Translations under genes and position numbers: made by a program
Notes under the pieces: generated by a model
Databases searched by the model: none
What the model saw: only the letters and a program-made list of their open reading frames with translations
Told to the model about the DNA's origin: nothing
Assembly: GCF_007990245.1 (NCBI RefSeq)
Contig: NZ_BJWG01000005.1
Coordinates: 176,626-240,625, forward strand
Direction of reading: 5' to 3'
Source: Cellulomonas composti
Lineage (GTDB): Bacteria > Actinomycetota > Actinomycetes > Actinomycetales > Cellulomonadaceae
Length of the DNA stretch: 64,000 bases
Shown here: piece by piece, positions 52,623 to 62,331 of the stretch
Numbering within the stretch: the stretch's first letter is position 1
How the letters are laid out: each line of letters begins with the position of its first letter

Positions 52623-53620
52623 TCCCCGACAGCCCGCTGAGCGAGATTAACGAGGAACTCGACCTCGGCGATGTGAGCACGGGCGACCTGCAAGCCCTGA
52701 TCGACGAGCACATCCAGCAGAAGCTCGGGCCTCTGTGGCTCCGTGAGATCGAGACTGCTGTTCCACGTGTTGCGCGCCGCTACCCGCCCGCCGTCTACGC
52801 TCGCAGCTTCGAGTGGGATGACGACGCCATCAGGGACCTCGTGCAGGATGTCGTCGAGCGCATGCTGGTGAAGGGTCAGGCCGAGTACATCTGCGACACC
52901 GCGAACGACTTCGGCCACGCGCGCGCCCTGATCTACCGCCAGGTGAAGATGACCCTGATCGACCGCCGACAGCGGACCGCAGTCGACAACCTCTTCGACC
53001 GGGCGGTCGAGTGTCTCAGTGCTCCGCCGTTCAAGCAGGCAGGGAAGAAGCCCCGTTCCTGGCGTCTCAGTGGCTCGACGGCCGAGCCCACACCGTACTC
53101 GCGGCGGCTCACCGCGGCGCTCGCGGCGCTGCCGAGGCTCCCCGGACACGGAGCGGAACGTGCTAGCGCAATCTGGACGACGGAGACGCTCACGGACGCG
53201 CTGAACGTCGTGTGTGCCGCAGTGGGCGAGGTCACGGAACTCGATCTCAGGAAGATTCTCGACGAGTCGTTGACAGTCTTCGCAACAGCGGAGGTTGTCA
53301 CTGATGACGCCGGGACTGAAGACCGGTCCGGCGAACTCGACCCAAGCGACCGCATCATGGCGAACGACATCACTGAGCGACTGATCACGACCCTCACGCG
53401 CGAGGAAGCCACGCTGCTTGCGGGCAAGTGGATCGGAGACTCCGACGGCGACATCGCACGCCGCCTCGGCGTGAGCCGTCCCACAGCAGCGAAGCACAAG
53501 GAGTCCGCGTACTCCAAGGTTCGCGACGAACTCACCTCGCAGAACGAGGCGGTCGTCGGATATGTGTTCGGGCGCCTTCAGACACTCGTGATCGCCAAGG
53601 CGGGAGGAGGTGCACCATGA
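52607..53620 (+). CDS. Sigma-70-like protein, gene 2 of the operon
   Basis: The 337-residue protein has an N-terminal region resembling sigma region 2 (DDDAIRDLVQDVVERMLVKG, HARALIYRQVKMTLIDRRQRT) and a C-terminal HTH resembling region 4 (LTREEATLLAGKWIGDSDGDIARRLGVSRPTAAKHKESAY). The middle is helical and not typical of ECF factors. It could be a sigma factor or only DNA-binding. ATG lies inside the end of gene 1; its stop overlaps gene 3 by four bases. Confidence 0.65.
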   Translation: MADEVIPDSPLSEINEELDLGDVSTGDLQALIDEHIQQKLGPLWLREIETAVPRVARRYPPAVYARSFEWDDDAIRDLVQDVVERMLVKGQAEYICDTANDFGHARALIYRQVKMTLIDRRQRTAVDNLFDRAVECLSAPPFKQAGKKPRSWRLSGSTAEPTPYSRRLTAALAALPRLPGHGAERASAIWTTETLTDALNVVCAAVGEVTELDLRKILDESLTVFATAEVVTDDAGTEDRSGELDPSDRIMANDITERLITTLTREEATLLAGKWIGDSDGDIARRLGVSRPTAAKHKESAYSKVRDELTSQNEAVVGYVFGRLQTLVIAKAGGGAP

Positions 53621-54519
53621 CCGGCATCGAGATCGGTGGCATCTACCGCACTGTGGCGATGGACCGCGACACGCCCTCCGCATTGGTCCTCGTCACCGAC
53701 TTCGACGACGCGACGCAGTCACTCACGGTGACGCTCTTGAGCCCCGACATCGAGTTTGGCTCCAGCGCGGACATCGTCCTCTCGGGAGACGAGATTGGCC
53801 GCACGTACGGCCTTCTCGCGGAGTCCGACATCTTTGGGTACGTCTGGGTCGTCCAAATTGATCGGCGCGTTGGCCGGGTGGAACCAAGCGTGCTGACGGC
53901 GCTCACCGAGCTTCGCGACGAAGGGGCAATCGGTCGCCCGGTTGCTGGCCCGCCGGTAGTCGGCCGCGACGACCCTCGTTGGAACTTTAAGATCCACGAA
54001 CTAAAGCGTCTGCAACGACTCACCGCAGACTGCACCCGAGAACTGATCGACGGCGAGCGGGTGGTGTCGATCGACCCGCACGCCCTCCGCGTCCCCTTCA
54101 CAGAAACCGAGATTGCAGCATTCGAGGAGTTCGTTGTCGAGGTCGTCGAGAGTGTGGAGCGCGGCACAGCCCGAGTTCCCGGGTGGTTGGTCGACATCGC
54201 ACTGGATGCCGACCTCGTTGCCTCGTATCGGGCGGCGGGCCTCTACAATTCGCTCCGGCTGCTCTGGAAGGTGGCCGACACAGCCGACGTACCGGCCGCG
54301 TACCACCCGTCGCGTACTCGTCTCGAGCACTTTCATCAATTCCAGGTCGATACGACGGCAGCCTCCGGGCATTCGTCCCTTTGGCTCCTCAGCCGATCCA
54401 CCGATGTCAGAGGCCCGATTGAGGCGCGCGCCGCTCGGACGCGCGACGGACGCCTCTTCCAAGTAAGCCTCGTCTCCGCCAGCGCGCGCGTCACCCAGTA
54501 CCGAGAGGTTCACGCATGA
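53617..54519 (+). CDS. Hypothetical protein, gene 3 of the operon
   Basis: The 300-residue protein has a beta-rich N-terminal domain (about residues 1-100; SALVLVTDFDDATQSLTVTLL, IVLSGDEIGRTYGLLAES) that could be a PemK-like barrel. A helical middle (LKRLQRLTADCTRELIDGE, AFEEFVVEVVESVERG) and a C-terminal strand domain (HSSLWLLSRSTDVRG) follow. GGAGGAGG precedes the ATG, which overlaps the sigma-like stop (ATGA). I do not recognise the family. Confidence 0.65.
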   Translation: MTGIEIGGIYRTVAMDRDTPSALVLVTDFDDATQSLTVTLLSPDIEFGSSADIVLSGDEIGRTYGLLAESDIFGYVWVVQIDRRVGRVEPSVLTALTELRDEGAIGRPVAGPPVVGRDDPRWNFKIHELKRLQRLTADCTRELIDGERVVSIDPHALRVPFTETEIAAFEEFVVEVVESVERGTARVPGWLVDIALDADLVASYRAAGLYNSLRLLWKVADTADVPAAYHPSRTRLEHFHQFQVDTTAASGHSSLWLLSRSTDVRGPIEARAARTRDGRLFQVSLVSASARVTQYREVHA

Positions 54520-56357
54520 ATAACCCACTTGGCGAGCGTCGCGTTTTTGCCACGCGGAGGGGTATCACCCTTCGCGTCTGGCGCCTACATAACTTCAAGT
54601 CTGTGCGAAACGCCGAGATCGAGCTTCGCCCCTTGACCGTTGTGGTGGGCGCGAACAGCGCCGGCAAGAGCACGCTCCTCCAGAGCATCCGAGCCGCGAG
54701 TCAGGCGACCGGAACCGCAGGCTATCTATATCCGCTCAACGGTCGGGGGGTTCGTCTCGGGACGGTGGACGAGGTGAAGTACCGCGGTCCGGGTAGCGAC
54801 GACGAACCACTCGGCATCGGGGCCGACTTCGAGATTCAAGTTCCGCGCGGCGTTTTTCGAGAAGGCAGATCGATCGCCTCCGGCCCATCCGCGCCGGTGC
54901 TTGCGACTCTGTCCTGGGAGGTGAAGCTCGGCGAGTCCTCGCAGCAGAAGGGCATTGCCAAGATCGAGCGTCTCAACGTCGACCTGAAGCCCCAAGATCC
55001 AGACACCCTGCCGCGAAACGCTCCGCGCCTGGACCGGGCGTGGGTGCTCGCGATCGCCGATGACGACGCCGAGGAACTGGTGCCATTTGACGAGGACGAC
55101 GAGGCGGTCTCGATCCCGCACTACTTCTCTGGCCAGTTCGCCGGGGCCAACGGGAACCTCATGGAGGTTGTCGACATCCTCGTTACCGGAGGGTTCCCGC
55201 TCGAGGCCTCAGTGATGCGGCCACGCGCCGAGGTGTTGTTTGAGACCTGGCGTGACACACTCCTACGTCGGTCAATCCGCGAACGGGATGAGATCGAGCC
55301 GGATCTTCTGTCTGTGGCGAACGCGATCGACGAGGTCAGCCGCGACCTGCTCGCGATCCACGCGACCGCCGCCGCCGCCAAGGCAGACTACGCAGACGCC
55401 GTGCGATTCGAACTCAGTTCCCGACCGCCTGCGACGCGCTCCAGGATCGATCTCAATAGCGCGTCCTCCGAGACGTTCAGCGACACGATCGTCAAGACGC
55501 TGACCAAGGGCGGCGTCGAAGGCGAAGTCCCGTTCCCCCACCGCCTGGACGACCTCGGCAGAGCCTCTGAAATCGCGTCGTCCTACTTGAGGTCGGGCAT
55601 CCGCTATCTGGGACCGCTCCGTGAAGAGCCGCGCGCCGCGTATGCCGACTCGCCCGAAGGCGACGACAGCTACGTCGGGCCGCGGGGCGAGTTCACTGCT
55701 TCTGTGCTCCAGCGGCACGGCGACCGCAAGGTCAGCGTGCCGACACCCGACGACGACGGAGTGATCAAGACGCCTCGTCGCCCGCTCCAGCTCACGACAG
55801 CGGTGAACCGTTGGGCAAAGTACCTCGACATCGGCGAGAGCTTCTCCGTCTCTGACCAGGGCCGCTTTGGCATCCAGATGCAGGTGCGACAGGCTGGCGT
55901 TCAAGCCGACCTCGATCTGACCAGCGTTGGCACTGGTGTCAGTCAGTTGCTGCCGGTGATCGTCATGTGTGTTCAGGCCTCTGTCGGCTCGCTCCTCCTC
56001 ATCGAGCAGCCTGAACTGCACCTGAACCCCAAGGTGCAGCAACGGCTCGCTGACTTCCTGCTGACGATCGCGCAAAGCGGGCGGCACCTGATCGTCGAGA
56101 CGCATAGCGAGTACCTGATCTCACGGCTGCGGCGGCGCGTTGCCGAGGACGAGAATGACAGCCTCCAGGACACGATCGGCATCTACTTCGCCAAGCGCGT
56201 CAATGGGGCGACCACCTACGACCTCGTGCAGCAGAACGAGTACGGCGGCATAGAGGAGTGGCCAGAGGACTTCTTCGACCAGGCCACTGAGGAGGAGCAC
56301 GCGATTCTCTCCGCGGCGGTCAAGAAGCGCCGCGCGAAGACCGCGAAGGCCGAGTAG
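54516..56357 (+). CDS. AAA ATPase with DUF3696 C-terminus, gene 4 of the operon
   Basis: The 613-residue protein is an OLD/SMC-like ATPase: Walker A VVGANSAGKSTLLQ (near 47), signature region LTSVGTGVSQLLPV, Walker B LLLIEQPELHLNP (near 491) and the His switch VETHSEYLISRLRRR (near 528). The C-terminus YGGIEEWPEDFFDQ is the DUF3696 motif. There is no TOPRIM nuclease domain, so any nuclease must be another gene product. ATGA overlap with gene 3. Base composition is less GC-rich than the flanking core genes, suggesting acquisition. Confidence 0.85.
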   Translation: MNNPLGERRVFATRRGITLRVWRLHNFKSVRNAEIELRPLTVVVGANSAGKSTLLQSIRAASQATGTAGYLYPLNGRGVRLGTVDEVKYRGPGSDDEPLGIGADFEIQVPRGVFREGRSIASGPSAPVLATLSWEVKLGESSQQKGIAKIERLNVDLKPQDPDTLPRNAPRLDRAWVLAIADDDAEELVPFDEDDEAVSIPHYFSGQFAGANGNLMEVVDILVTGGFPLEASVMRPRAEVLFETWRDTLLRRSIRERDEIEPDLLSVANAIDEVSRDLLAIHATAAAAKADYADAVRFELSSRPPATRSRIDLNSASSETFSDTIVKTLTKGGVEGEVPFPHRLDDLGRASEIASSYLRSGIRYLGPLREEPRAAYADSPEGDDSYVGPRGEFTASVLQRHGDRKVSVPTPDDDGVIKTPRRPLQLTTAVNRWAKYLDIGESFSVSDQGRFGIQMQVRQAGVQADLDLTSVGTGVSQLLPVIVMCVQASVGSLLLIEQPELHLNPKVQQRLADFLLTIAQSGRHLIVETHSEYLISRLRRRVAEDENDSLQDTIGIYFAKRVNGATTYDLVQQNEYGGIEEWPEDFFDQATEEEHAILSAAVKKRRAKTAKAE

Positions 56358-56365
56358 CTACCAGC

Positions 56366-56375
56366 GCTTTACATC
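56366..56375 (+). promoter_or_regulatory. GCTTTACATC element before hsdM
   Basis: The same 10-mer occurs at 62273-62282 before the DUF2130 gene, both times 50-85 bp upstream of a start codon and right after the previous stop. TTTACA may act as a -35 element. Confidence 0.35.
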
Positions 56376-56450
56376 GGCCGAGCCAAGCCGGGTTGGTCTT
56401 GGTGTCCGACCGATAGGCAAGACGACAACACGCACGAAGGGAGGCGCCGC

Positions 56451-58022
56451 ATGGCAAGAGTCGCGCGCAGGATCGAGACGAAGACCCTGGAGCAGAAGCT
56501 CTGGGATGCCGCCGACGCCCTACGAGGCAACCAGGAGCCGAGCGAGTACAAGCACGTCGTGCTCGGCCTGGTGTTTCTCAAGTACATCTCCGATCGGTTC
56601 GAGGGTCGGCGCAAAGAGATCGATATCGAACTCATCGCCGAAGGGCTCAAGCCCGAGCAGGTGGAGCGCCTCGTCGAGAACCGCGACGAGTACACCAGCC
56701 ACTCCGTGTTCTGGGTCCCCGCTGCCGCGCGCTGGGGAGTTATCCAGAAGTCCGCTAAGCAGCCCGAGATCGGTGAGTCCATCGACAACGCGATGGACCT
56801 TATCGAGCGGGAGAACCCGAAGCTCCGCGGCGTGCTTCCCCGCAATTACGGCCGTGAAGACCTCGACAAGGGCCGCCTCGGCCAGCTCGTCGACATCATC
56901 GGCTCCATCGGCTTCACGCCCAGCGATGACCACGGTTCCGACGATGTGCTCGGCCGCGTGTACGAGTACTTCCTTGGGCAGTTCGCCGGCAAGGAGACCG
57001 GCAAGGACGCGGGCGCGTTCTACACACCTCGTTCGGTCGTCAAGACGCTCGTCGAGATGCTGGAGCCGTACCACGGCCGCGTGTTCGACCCGGCGTGCGG
57101 CTCAGGCGGCATGTTCGTGCAGTCCGCCGAGTTTGTGAAGGCGCACGGCGGCAAGCGCAACGACATCTCCGTATATGGCCAGGAGTTCACCGCTACGACC
57201 TGGAAGCTCGCGAAGATGAACCTCGCAGTGCGGGGCATCGACGCCGACCTCGGCGACAGGTCAGCCGACTCCTTCACCCAGGACCTCCATCCCGACCTAC
57301 GCGCGGACTTCGTGCTCGCCAACCCGCCGTTCAACGTCAGCGACTGGTGGAACGCGAAGCTCGCCGACGACCCCCGCTGGAAGTACGGCACGCCGCCCGA
57401 CGGCAACGCGAACTTCGCATGGGTGCAGCACTTCATCCACCACCTCAGCCCCCGGGGGACCGCCGGTTTCGTGCTTGCGAACGGATCACTCAGCTCGAAG
57501 AGTGGCGGTGAGGGCGAGATCCGCCGCAAGCTCGTCGAGGCCGACCTCGTCGACTGCATCGTGGCGATGCCTGACAAGCTCTTCTTCAACACCGGAATCC
57601 CCGTCAGCCTCTGGTTCGTCAGCCGCGACCGCGGCGGCAGTGCAAAGCACCGTGCTCGGAAGGGCGAAGTGCTCTTCATCGACGCCCGGAAGCTGGGCGC
57701 CATGGTTAACCGTCGGCTCCGCGAGCTGTCCGACTACGACATCGAACAGATCGCAGGGACGTATCATTCGTGGCGCAACCACGACGGCGACTTCGAGGAC
57801 ATCGCCGGTTTCGCGAACGCCGCAACGTTCGACGACATCGAGGGCCACGGCTTCATCCTCACCCCCGGCCGGTACGTCGGCTCTGTGGAGCTCGACGACG
57901 ACGACGAGCCCGTCGAGGACAAGGTCGAGCGACTCACCAACGAGCTGTTCAGTGAGTTCACACGCGGCCGCGAGTTGGAGGACGAGGTTCGTGCACGACT
58001 ATCGGCGGTGAATCCACGATGA
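56451..58022 (+). CDS. hsdM: Type I restriction-modification DNA methyltransferase subunit
   Basis: The 523-residue protein has the N-terminal HsdM helical domain (TLEQKLWDAADALRGNQEPSEYK, VVLGLVFLKYISDRF) and an N6-adenine methyltransferase domain: GAFYTPRSVVKTL, AdoMet loop DPACGSGGMF (near 213) and catalytic NPPF (near 292). GGGAGG precedes the ATG. It leads the hsdM-hsdS-hsdR operon, with 4-bp overlaps at each junction, and protects host DNA by methylation. The gap of 93 bp from the upstream operon holds a TTTACA-type element. Confidence 0.95.
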   Translation: MARVARRIETKTLEQKLWDAADALRGNQEPSEYKHVVLGLVFLKYISDRFEGRRKEIDIELIAEGLKPEQVERLVENRDEYTSHSVFWVPAAARWGVIQKSAKQPEIGESIDNAMDLIERENPKLRGVLPRNYGREDLDKGRLGQLVDIIGSIGFTPSDDHGSDDVLGRVYEYFLGQFAGKETGKDAGAFYTPRSVVKTLVEMLEPYHGRVFDPACGSGGMFVQSAEFVKAHGGKRNDISVYGQEFTATTWKLAKMNLAVRGIDADLGDRSADSFTQDLHPDLRADFVLANPPFNVSDWWNAKLADDPRWKYGTPPDGNANFAWVQHFIHHLSPRGTAGFVLANGSLSSKSGGEGEIRRKLVEADLVDCIVAMPDKLFFNTGIPVSLWFVSRDRGGSAKHRARKGEVLFIDARKLGAMVNRRLRELSDYDIEQIAGTYHSWRNHDGDFEDIAGFANAATFDDIEGHGFILTPGRYVGSVELDDDDEPVEDKVERLTNELFSEFTRGRELEDEVRARLSAVNPR

Positions 58023-59125
58023 GCGTTCTCGGCGACTATGCCGAAATCACCGCGTCGCAAGTCGCGCCATCTCGCATGGGCGCTGACCCAGTTTCTATAT
58101 TCAGCATTCCGGGCTACGATAACGCCAGGACCCCAGAGACGATGCTACCTTCGAAAATAGGCTCCGGGAAATCGAAGGTCGGCTCTCCCTGTGTTCTCTT
58201 GTCGAAGCTCAATCCTCGCATCCCGCGAATCTGGCTTCTTCGCCACCCGGATGAGCAGACGTATTGCTCACCTGAGTTCCTGCAGATTGTGCCCAACGGC
58301 CCGGGCCTTGACCTGCGATACCTGTATTACCTGATGTGGTCAAACGTGACCAAGATCCAGGAGGCCGTGACAGGGACCACGGGCAGCCATCAGCGGGTGA
58401 GCAAAGAAGACGTGCTACGGCTGCCGTTGGCCATGCCGCCACTAACTGAGCAGCGGGCGATCGCGGCAACGCTTGGCGCCATCGACGACAAGATCGAGTC
58501 CAATCAACGTGTGACCACAATGTTGATGAAGTTGGCCCGAGCGCTTCTCGACTCCTCAGTCTCGGGCGAAGCGCGGCGCGTGCCGATCGGCGACATTGCC
58601 GAATTTCACAATCGGCGCCGTATCCCACTGTCGAGCAAGGAACGAGAGGCTCGAGTCGGCGACATCCCGTATTACGGCGCCACGGGGATCTTCGGGTACG
58701 TCGACGAGGCCCTGTTTGACGAGGTCCTCGTCCTCGTGGGCGAGGACGGCAGTGTGGTCCGCGAGGATGGCGGACCGGTGCTCCAGTACATTTGGGGCAA
58801 GGCATGGATCAACAACCATGCACACCCGCTGACGGGCCGGGGTATCTCAGACGAACTGCTCTTTCTCGCACTTGATCGTAGCGACATCCGTCCGATCGTG
58901 ACCGGCGCGGTGCAGGCGAAGGTAAGTATGGGCAACCTGAAGTCCGTAGTCGTGGAACTCCCGACCGGAACGGCGTTCCGGACCCTCGAGCAGCACCTGG
59001 CGACGCTCTTCGCGCTCTATAGGAGCCGCGCCGACGAGACCGCGCGCCTGATCAGGGTCCGCGACACTCTCCTTCCGGAGCTCCTCGCCGGACGTATTCA
59101 CGTCCCCGCGGAGGCTGTCGCGTGA
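58019..59125 (+). CDS. hsdS: Type I restriction-modification specificity subunit
   Basis: The 368-residue protein has two target-recognition domains separated by conserved helices: PLAMPPLTEQRAIAATLGAIDDKIE (central) and LFALYRSRADETARLIRVRDTLLPELLAG (C-terminal). The two domains differ, as expected for an asymmetric bipartite site. The recognised DNA cannot be read from sequence alone. The ATG overlaps the hsdM stop and the gene overlaps hsdR by four bases. HsdS is usually the most variable gene in such loci. Confidence 0.9.
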   Translation: MSVLGDYAEITASQVAPSRMGADPVSIFSIPGYDNARTPETMLPSKIGSGKSKVGSPCVLLSKLNPRIPRIWLLRHPDEQTYCSPEFLQIVPNGPGLDLRYLYYLMWSNVTKIQEAVTGTTGSHQRVSKEDVLRLPLAMPPLTEQRAIAATLGAIDDKIESNQRVTTMLMKLARALLDSSVSGEARRVPIGDIAEFHNRRRIPLSSKEREARVGDIPYYGATGIFGYVDEALFDEVLVLVGEDGSVVREDGGPVLQYIWGKAWINNHAHPLTGRGISDELLFLALDRSDIRPIVTGAVQAKVSMGNLKSVVVELPTGTAFRTLEQHLATLFALYRSRADETARLIRVRDTLLPELLAGRIHVPAEAVA

Positions 59126-62100
59126 CCGCCTTCAACGAATCCGTGGTCGAAAACGCCGCTCTGGAGTGGCTCGCCGAGCTCGGCTACCAGACCCTTCACG
59201 GACCGAGCATCTCCCCCGGGGGGGACGGCCCCTGGCTTCGCGACTCGTTCGCCGATGTGATCCTCATCGACCGGCTACTGCCGATCGTGCGTGGACTCAA
59301 CACCGACTTCGACAACACCGTGATCGACCAGGCGATCAAGCGCCTGCTGCGCGCAGAGTCGCAGAACCCGGTCGACGAGAACTACCGCATTCACCAGTTC
59401 CTCATCGGGGGCGTACCCGTCGAGCGCCGGGACGCGGACGGTCAGGCGCGCACTGTCCGCGTGAAGCTGATCGACTTCGAAGCGCCCGAGATGAATGACT
59501 GGGTGGCGGTGAACCAGTTCACGGTGACCAAGGACGGCAAGAATCGCCGGCCCGACGTCGTCGTCTTCGTGAACGGCATGCCCCTGGCGCTGTTCGAGCT
59601 GAAAAACCCCGCCGACGAGAACGCCGACATGAAGGGCGCCTGGAACCAGATCCAGACCTATCGCCGCGACATCTCTCCGATCTTCGACTTCAACGCCGTC
59701 ACCGTCATCTCTGACGGCGTCCCGAGTGCCTCGATGAGTTCCTTCACCGGCGCGTTCGAGCATTACGCACCCTGGAAGACGATCGACGGCCGCGATGTCG
59801 TCACCGACCGCCCCTCCCTCGAAGTGCTCATCCGAGGCGTGTTCGAGCCCAAGCGGTTCCTCGACGTCCTGTGCCATTTCGTCGTCTTCAGCGACGAGAC
59901 GATCACTGACAAGGCTACTGGCCAGCCGATGCGATCGCTCATCAAGCGCGTCGCGAAGTACCACCAGTACTGGGCCGTGAACACGGCCGTCGAGTCGACC
60001 GTCAAGGCCGCGCGCCCTGAAGGCGACAAGCGAGGCGGCGTCGTCTGGCACACCCAGGGCTCGGGCAAGAGCCTCGAGATGGTCTTCTATGCTGCCAGGA
60101 TCATGCGCGATCCGCGGATGGAGAACCCGACGCTTGTCTTCATCACCGACCGGAACGACCTCGACGACCAGCTCTTCGGCGAGACGTTCTCACCCGCAAC
60201 GATCCTCCCCGAGAAGCCGGTGCAAGCAGAGCACCGATCGCATTTGCGAGAGTTGCTCACGCGGGCATCCGGCGGAATCATCTTCACCACTCTCCAGAAG
60301 TTCGCGCCTGAGGAGCGGGGCGACACCAACCCCGTGCTCACGAACCGGCGCAACGTCATCGTCGTCGCAGATGAGGCCCACCGCTCTCAGTACGGGTTCA
60401 GCGAGACACTCGACGCCGAGGGCCGCCTGAAGTCCGGGCTCGCCAAGCACATGCGCGACGCGCTCCCCGATGCCACCTGCCTCGGGTTCACCGGCACGCC
60501 CATCGATACCGCCGACAAGTCGACCCGTGCCGTCTTCGGCGACTACATCGACGTCTATGACCTTACCCGCGCGGTCGAGGACGGGGCGACGGTCAAGATC
60601 TTTTACGAGCCCCGACTCGTCAAGGTTGGTATTAGCGATTCCGCGTACGGGGAACTCGACGACCTCGCTGACGAGATCACCGAGCAGGTCGAAGAGACCG
60701 CCGCGTCGGCGGCGAAGTCACGCTGGGCCCGCCTCGAAGCGATCGTGGGCGCGGAAGAGCGGCTCGACCTTGTCGCCAGTGAGATCGTCGAGCACTGGGA
60801 GAAGCGGCGCGAGTCGCTGATCGGCAAGGGCATGATCGTCGCGATGAGCCGCCGCATCGCCGTCGAGCTCTACGAGAAGATCGTCACGCTCCGCCCCGAT
60901 TGGCACACTGACGACCACCGCACGGGGAAGATCAAGGTCGTTATGACGGGGTCGGCCTCCGACCCGCAGGATTTCCAGCGGCACCTGCACGACAAGGCGA
61001 CACGCAAGGAGATCCAACTCCGGGCGAAGAACGCCGACGACGAACTGGAACTCGTCATCGTCCGCGACATGTGGCTGACCGGTTTCGATGCGCCCTCCAT
61101 GCACACGATGTACGTCGACAAGACGATGCAAGGGGCCGGTCTCATGCAGGCCATCGCCCGCGTGAACCGGACCTTCCGCGACAAGCCCGGAGGTCTCATC
61201 GTCGACCTGATCGGCGTGTACGCCAGCCTGCAAGAGGCGCTCAAGGTGTACTCGCCGTCCGACCGTGATCAGGCGGGTGTGCCGATCGACGAGATGATCA
61301 CGGTAATGCTCGAGAAGCACGACATCGTGAGCGCGCTGCTGCACGGTGTCATGTTCGACTCATCCCCTGAGTTGCCAGCGTCCGAACGCCTCGCGCAGTA
61401 CGCGAAGGTGCTCGACTTCGTGATGGCCGACCCTGATCGCACAAAGCGTTACAACGACCAGGTGCTGGCCCTCGCCAAGGCCTTCGCGCTCTGCGGGGCA
61501 CGGGACGAGGCCACCGCGATCCGCAACGATGTTCGTCTCGTCGTTGGTGTGCGGGCCGCGATCCTGAAGATCCTCGATCCCGGATCGGGTCGCAGTGGAT
61601 CGGGCGCCGTCGATGTCGACACGGCGATCGGGCAACTCGTTAACGAGGCCGTGTCGGGCGACCGAGTGATCGACATCTACCAACTCGCCGGCGTCGAGAC
61701 TCCCGAGCTGTCGATACTTTCGGACGAGTTCCTCGACGGCCTGGCGGACAAGGACCAGCCGAATCTTCAGATCGGCCTACTGCGCCGCCTGCTCGACGAC
61801 CGCATCCGCACGATCAGGCGCAGCAATGTCGTACAGACGCGCAAGTTCTCCGAGATGCTCGAGGAGGCGGTCAACCGGTACAACAACCGGTCGCTCACTT
61901 CAGCGCAGATCATCGCCGAACTGGTTACGCTCGCCAAGCAGATGCGTGACGATATGCAGCGGCACACGGCCCTCGGCCTCCGCGAAGACGAGATCGCCTT
62001 CTACGACGCCGTAGCGCAGAACGAGTCGGCACTTACCAAACTCGGCGACGAGACCCTTAAGGCGATTGCCCGCGACCTCGTGCGCACGATCCGCGACAAC

Positions 62101-62271
62101 TGGACCATCGACTGGGACGTCAAGGAGAGCGTGCGCGCCACGATGCGCTCGGCCGTCCGCCGCATCCTTGTCCGTTACGACTACCCGCCTGACGCCGAGC
62201 TCGAGGCCATCGAGCTCGTCATCGAGCAAACCGAGATCTTCGCCGCCGACGAGGAGGAATTCGCCTACTGA
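59122..62271 (+). CDS. hsdR: Type I restriction endonuclease subunit
   Basis: The 1049-residue protein has an N-terminal PD-(D/E)xK nuclease (PDVVVFVNGMPLALFELKNP, catalytic Glu-x-Lys near 160), then a superfamily 2 translocase: WHTQGSGKSLEMVF (Walker A near 312), VVADEAHRSQYG (DEAH near 417), LGFTGTPID (motif III near 454) and a C-terminal RVNRTFRDKPGG. It cuts unmodified DNA after translocation. The GTG start overlaps the hsdS stop (GTGA). The length is typical and no frame break is present, so the system should work. Confidence 0.95.
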   Translation: MTAFNESVVENAALEWLAELGYQTLHGPSISPGGDGPWLRDSFADVILIDRLLPIVRGLNTDFDNTVIDQAIKRLLRAESQNPVDENYRIHQFLIGGVPVERRDADGQARTVRVKLIDFEAPEMNDWVAVNQFTVTKDGKNRRPDVVVFVNGMPLALFELKNPADENADMKGAWNQIQTYRRDISPIFDFNAVTVISDGVPSASMSSFTGAFEHYAPWKTIDGRDVVTDRPSLEVLIRGVFEPKRFLDVLCHFVVFSDETITDKATGQPMRSLIKRVAKYHQYWAVNTAVESTVKAARPEGDKRGGVVWHTQGSGKSLEMVFYAARIMRDPRMENPTLVFITDRNDLDDQLFGETFSPATILPEKPVQAEHRSHLRELLTRASGGIIFTTLQKFAPEERGDTNPVLTNRRNVIVVADEAHRSQYGFSETLDAEGRLKSGLAKHMRDALPDATCLGFTGTPIDTADKSTRAVFGDYIDVYDLTRAVEDGATVKIFYEPRLVKVGISDSAYGELDDLADEITEQVEETAASAAKSRWARLEAIVGAEERLDLVASEIVEHWEKRRESLIGKGMIVAMSRRIAVELYEKIVTLRPDWHTDDHRTGKIKVVMTGSASDPQDFQRHLHDKATRKEIQLRAKNADDELELVIVRDMWLTGFDAPSMHTMYVDKTMQGAGLMQAIARVNRTFRDKPGGLIVDLIGVYASLQEALKVYSPSDRDQAGVPIDEMITVMLEKHDIVSALLHGVMFDSSPELPASERLAQYAKVLDFVMADPDRTKRYNDQVLALAKAFALCGARDEATAIRNDVRLVVGVRAAILKILDPGSGRSGSGAVDVDTAIGQLVNEAVSGDRVIDIYQLAGVETPELSILSDEFLDGLADKDQPNLQIGLLRRLLDDRIRTIRRSNVVQTRKFSEMLEEAVNRYNNRSLTSAQIIAELVTLAKQMRDDMQRHTALGLREDEIAFYDAVAQNESALTKLGDETLKAIARDLVRTIRDNWTIDWDVKESVRATMRSAVRRILVRYDYPPDAELEAIELVIEQTEIFAADEEEFAY

Positions 62272-62272
62272 G

Positions 62273-62282
62273 GCTTTACATC
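62273..62282 (+). promoter_or_regulatory. GCTTTACATC element before the DUF2130 gene
   Basis: Identical to the 10-mer before hsdM, and placed directly after the hsdR stop codon. The two genes may share a regulator or promoter type. Confidence 0.35.
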
Positions 62283-62331
62283 CTCCTGGTCAGGTCGGAT
62301 TGACCTATGTGACACAGGAAGGAGGTAGCCA

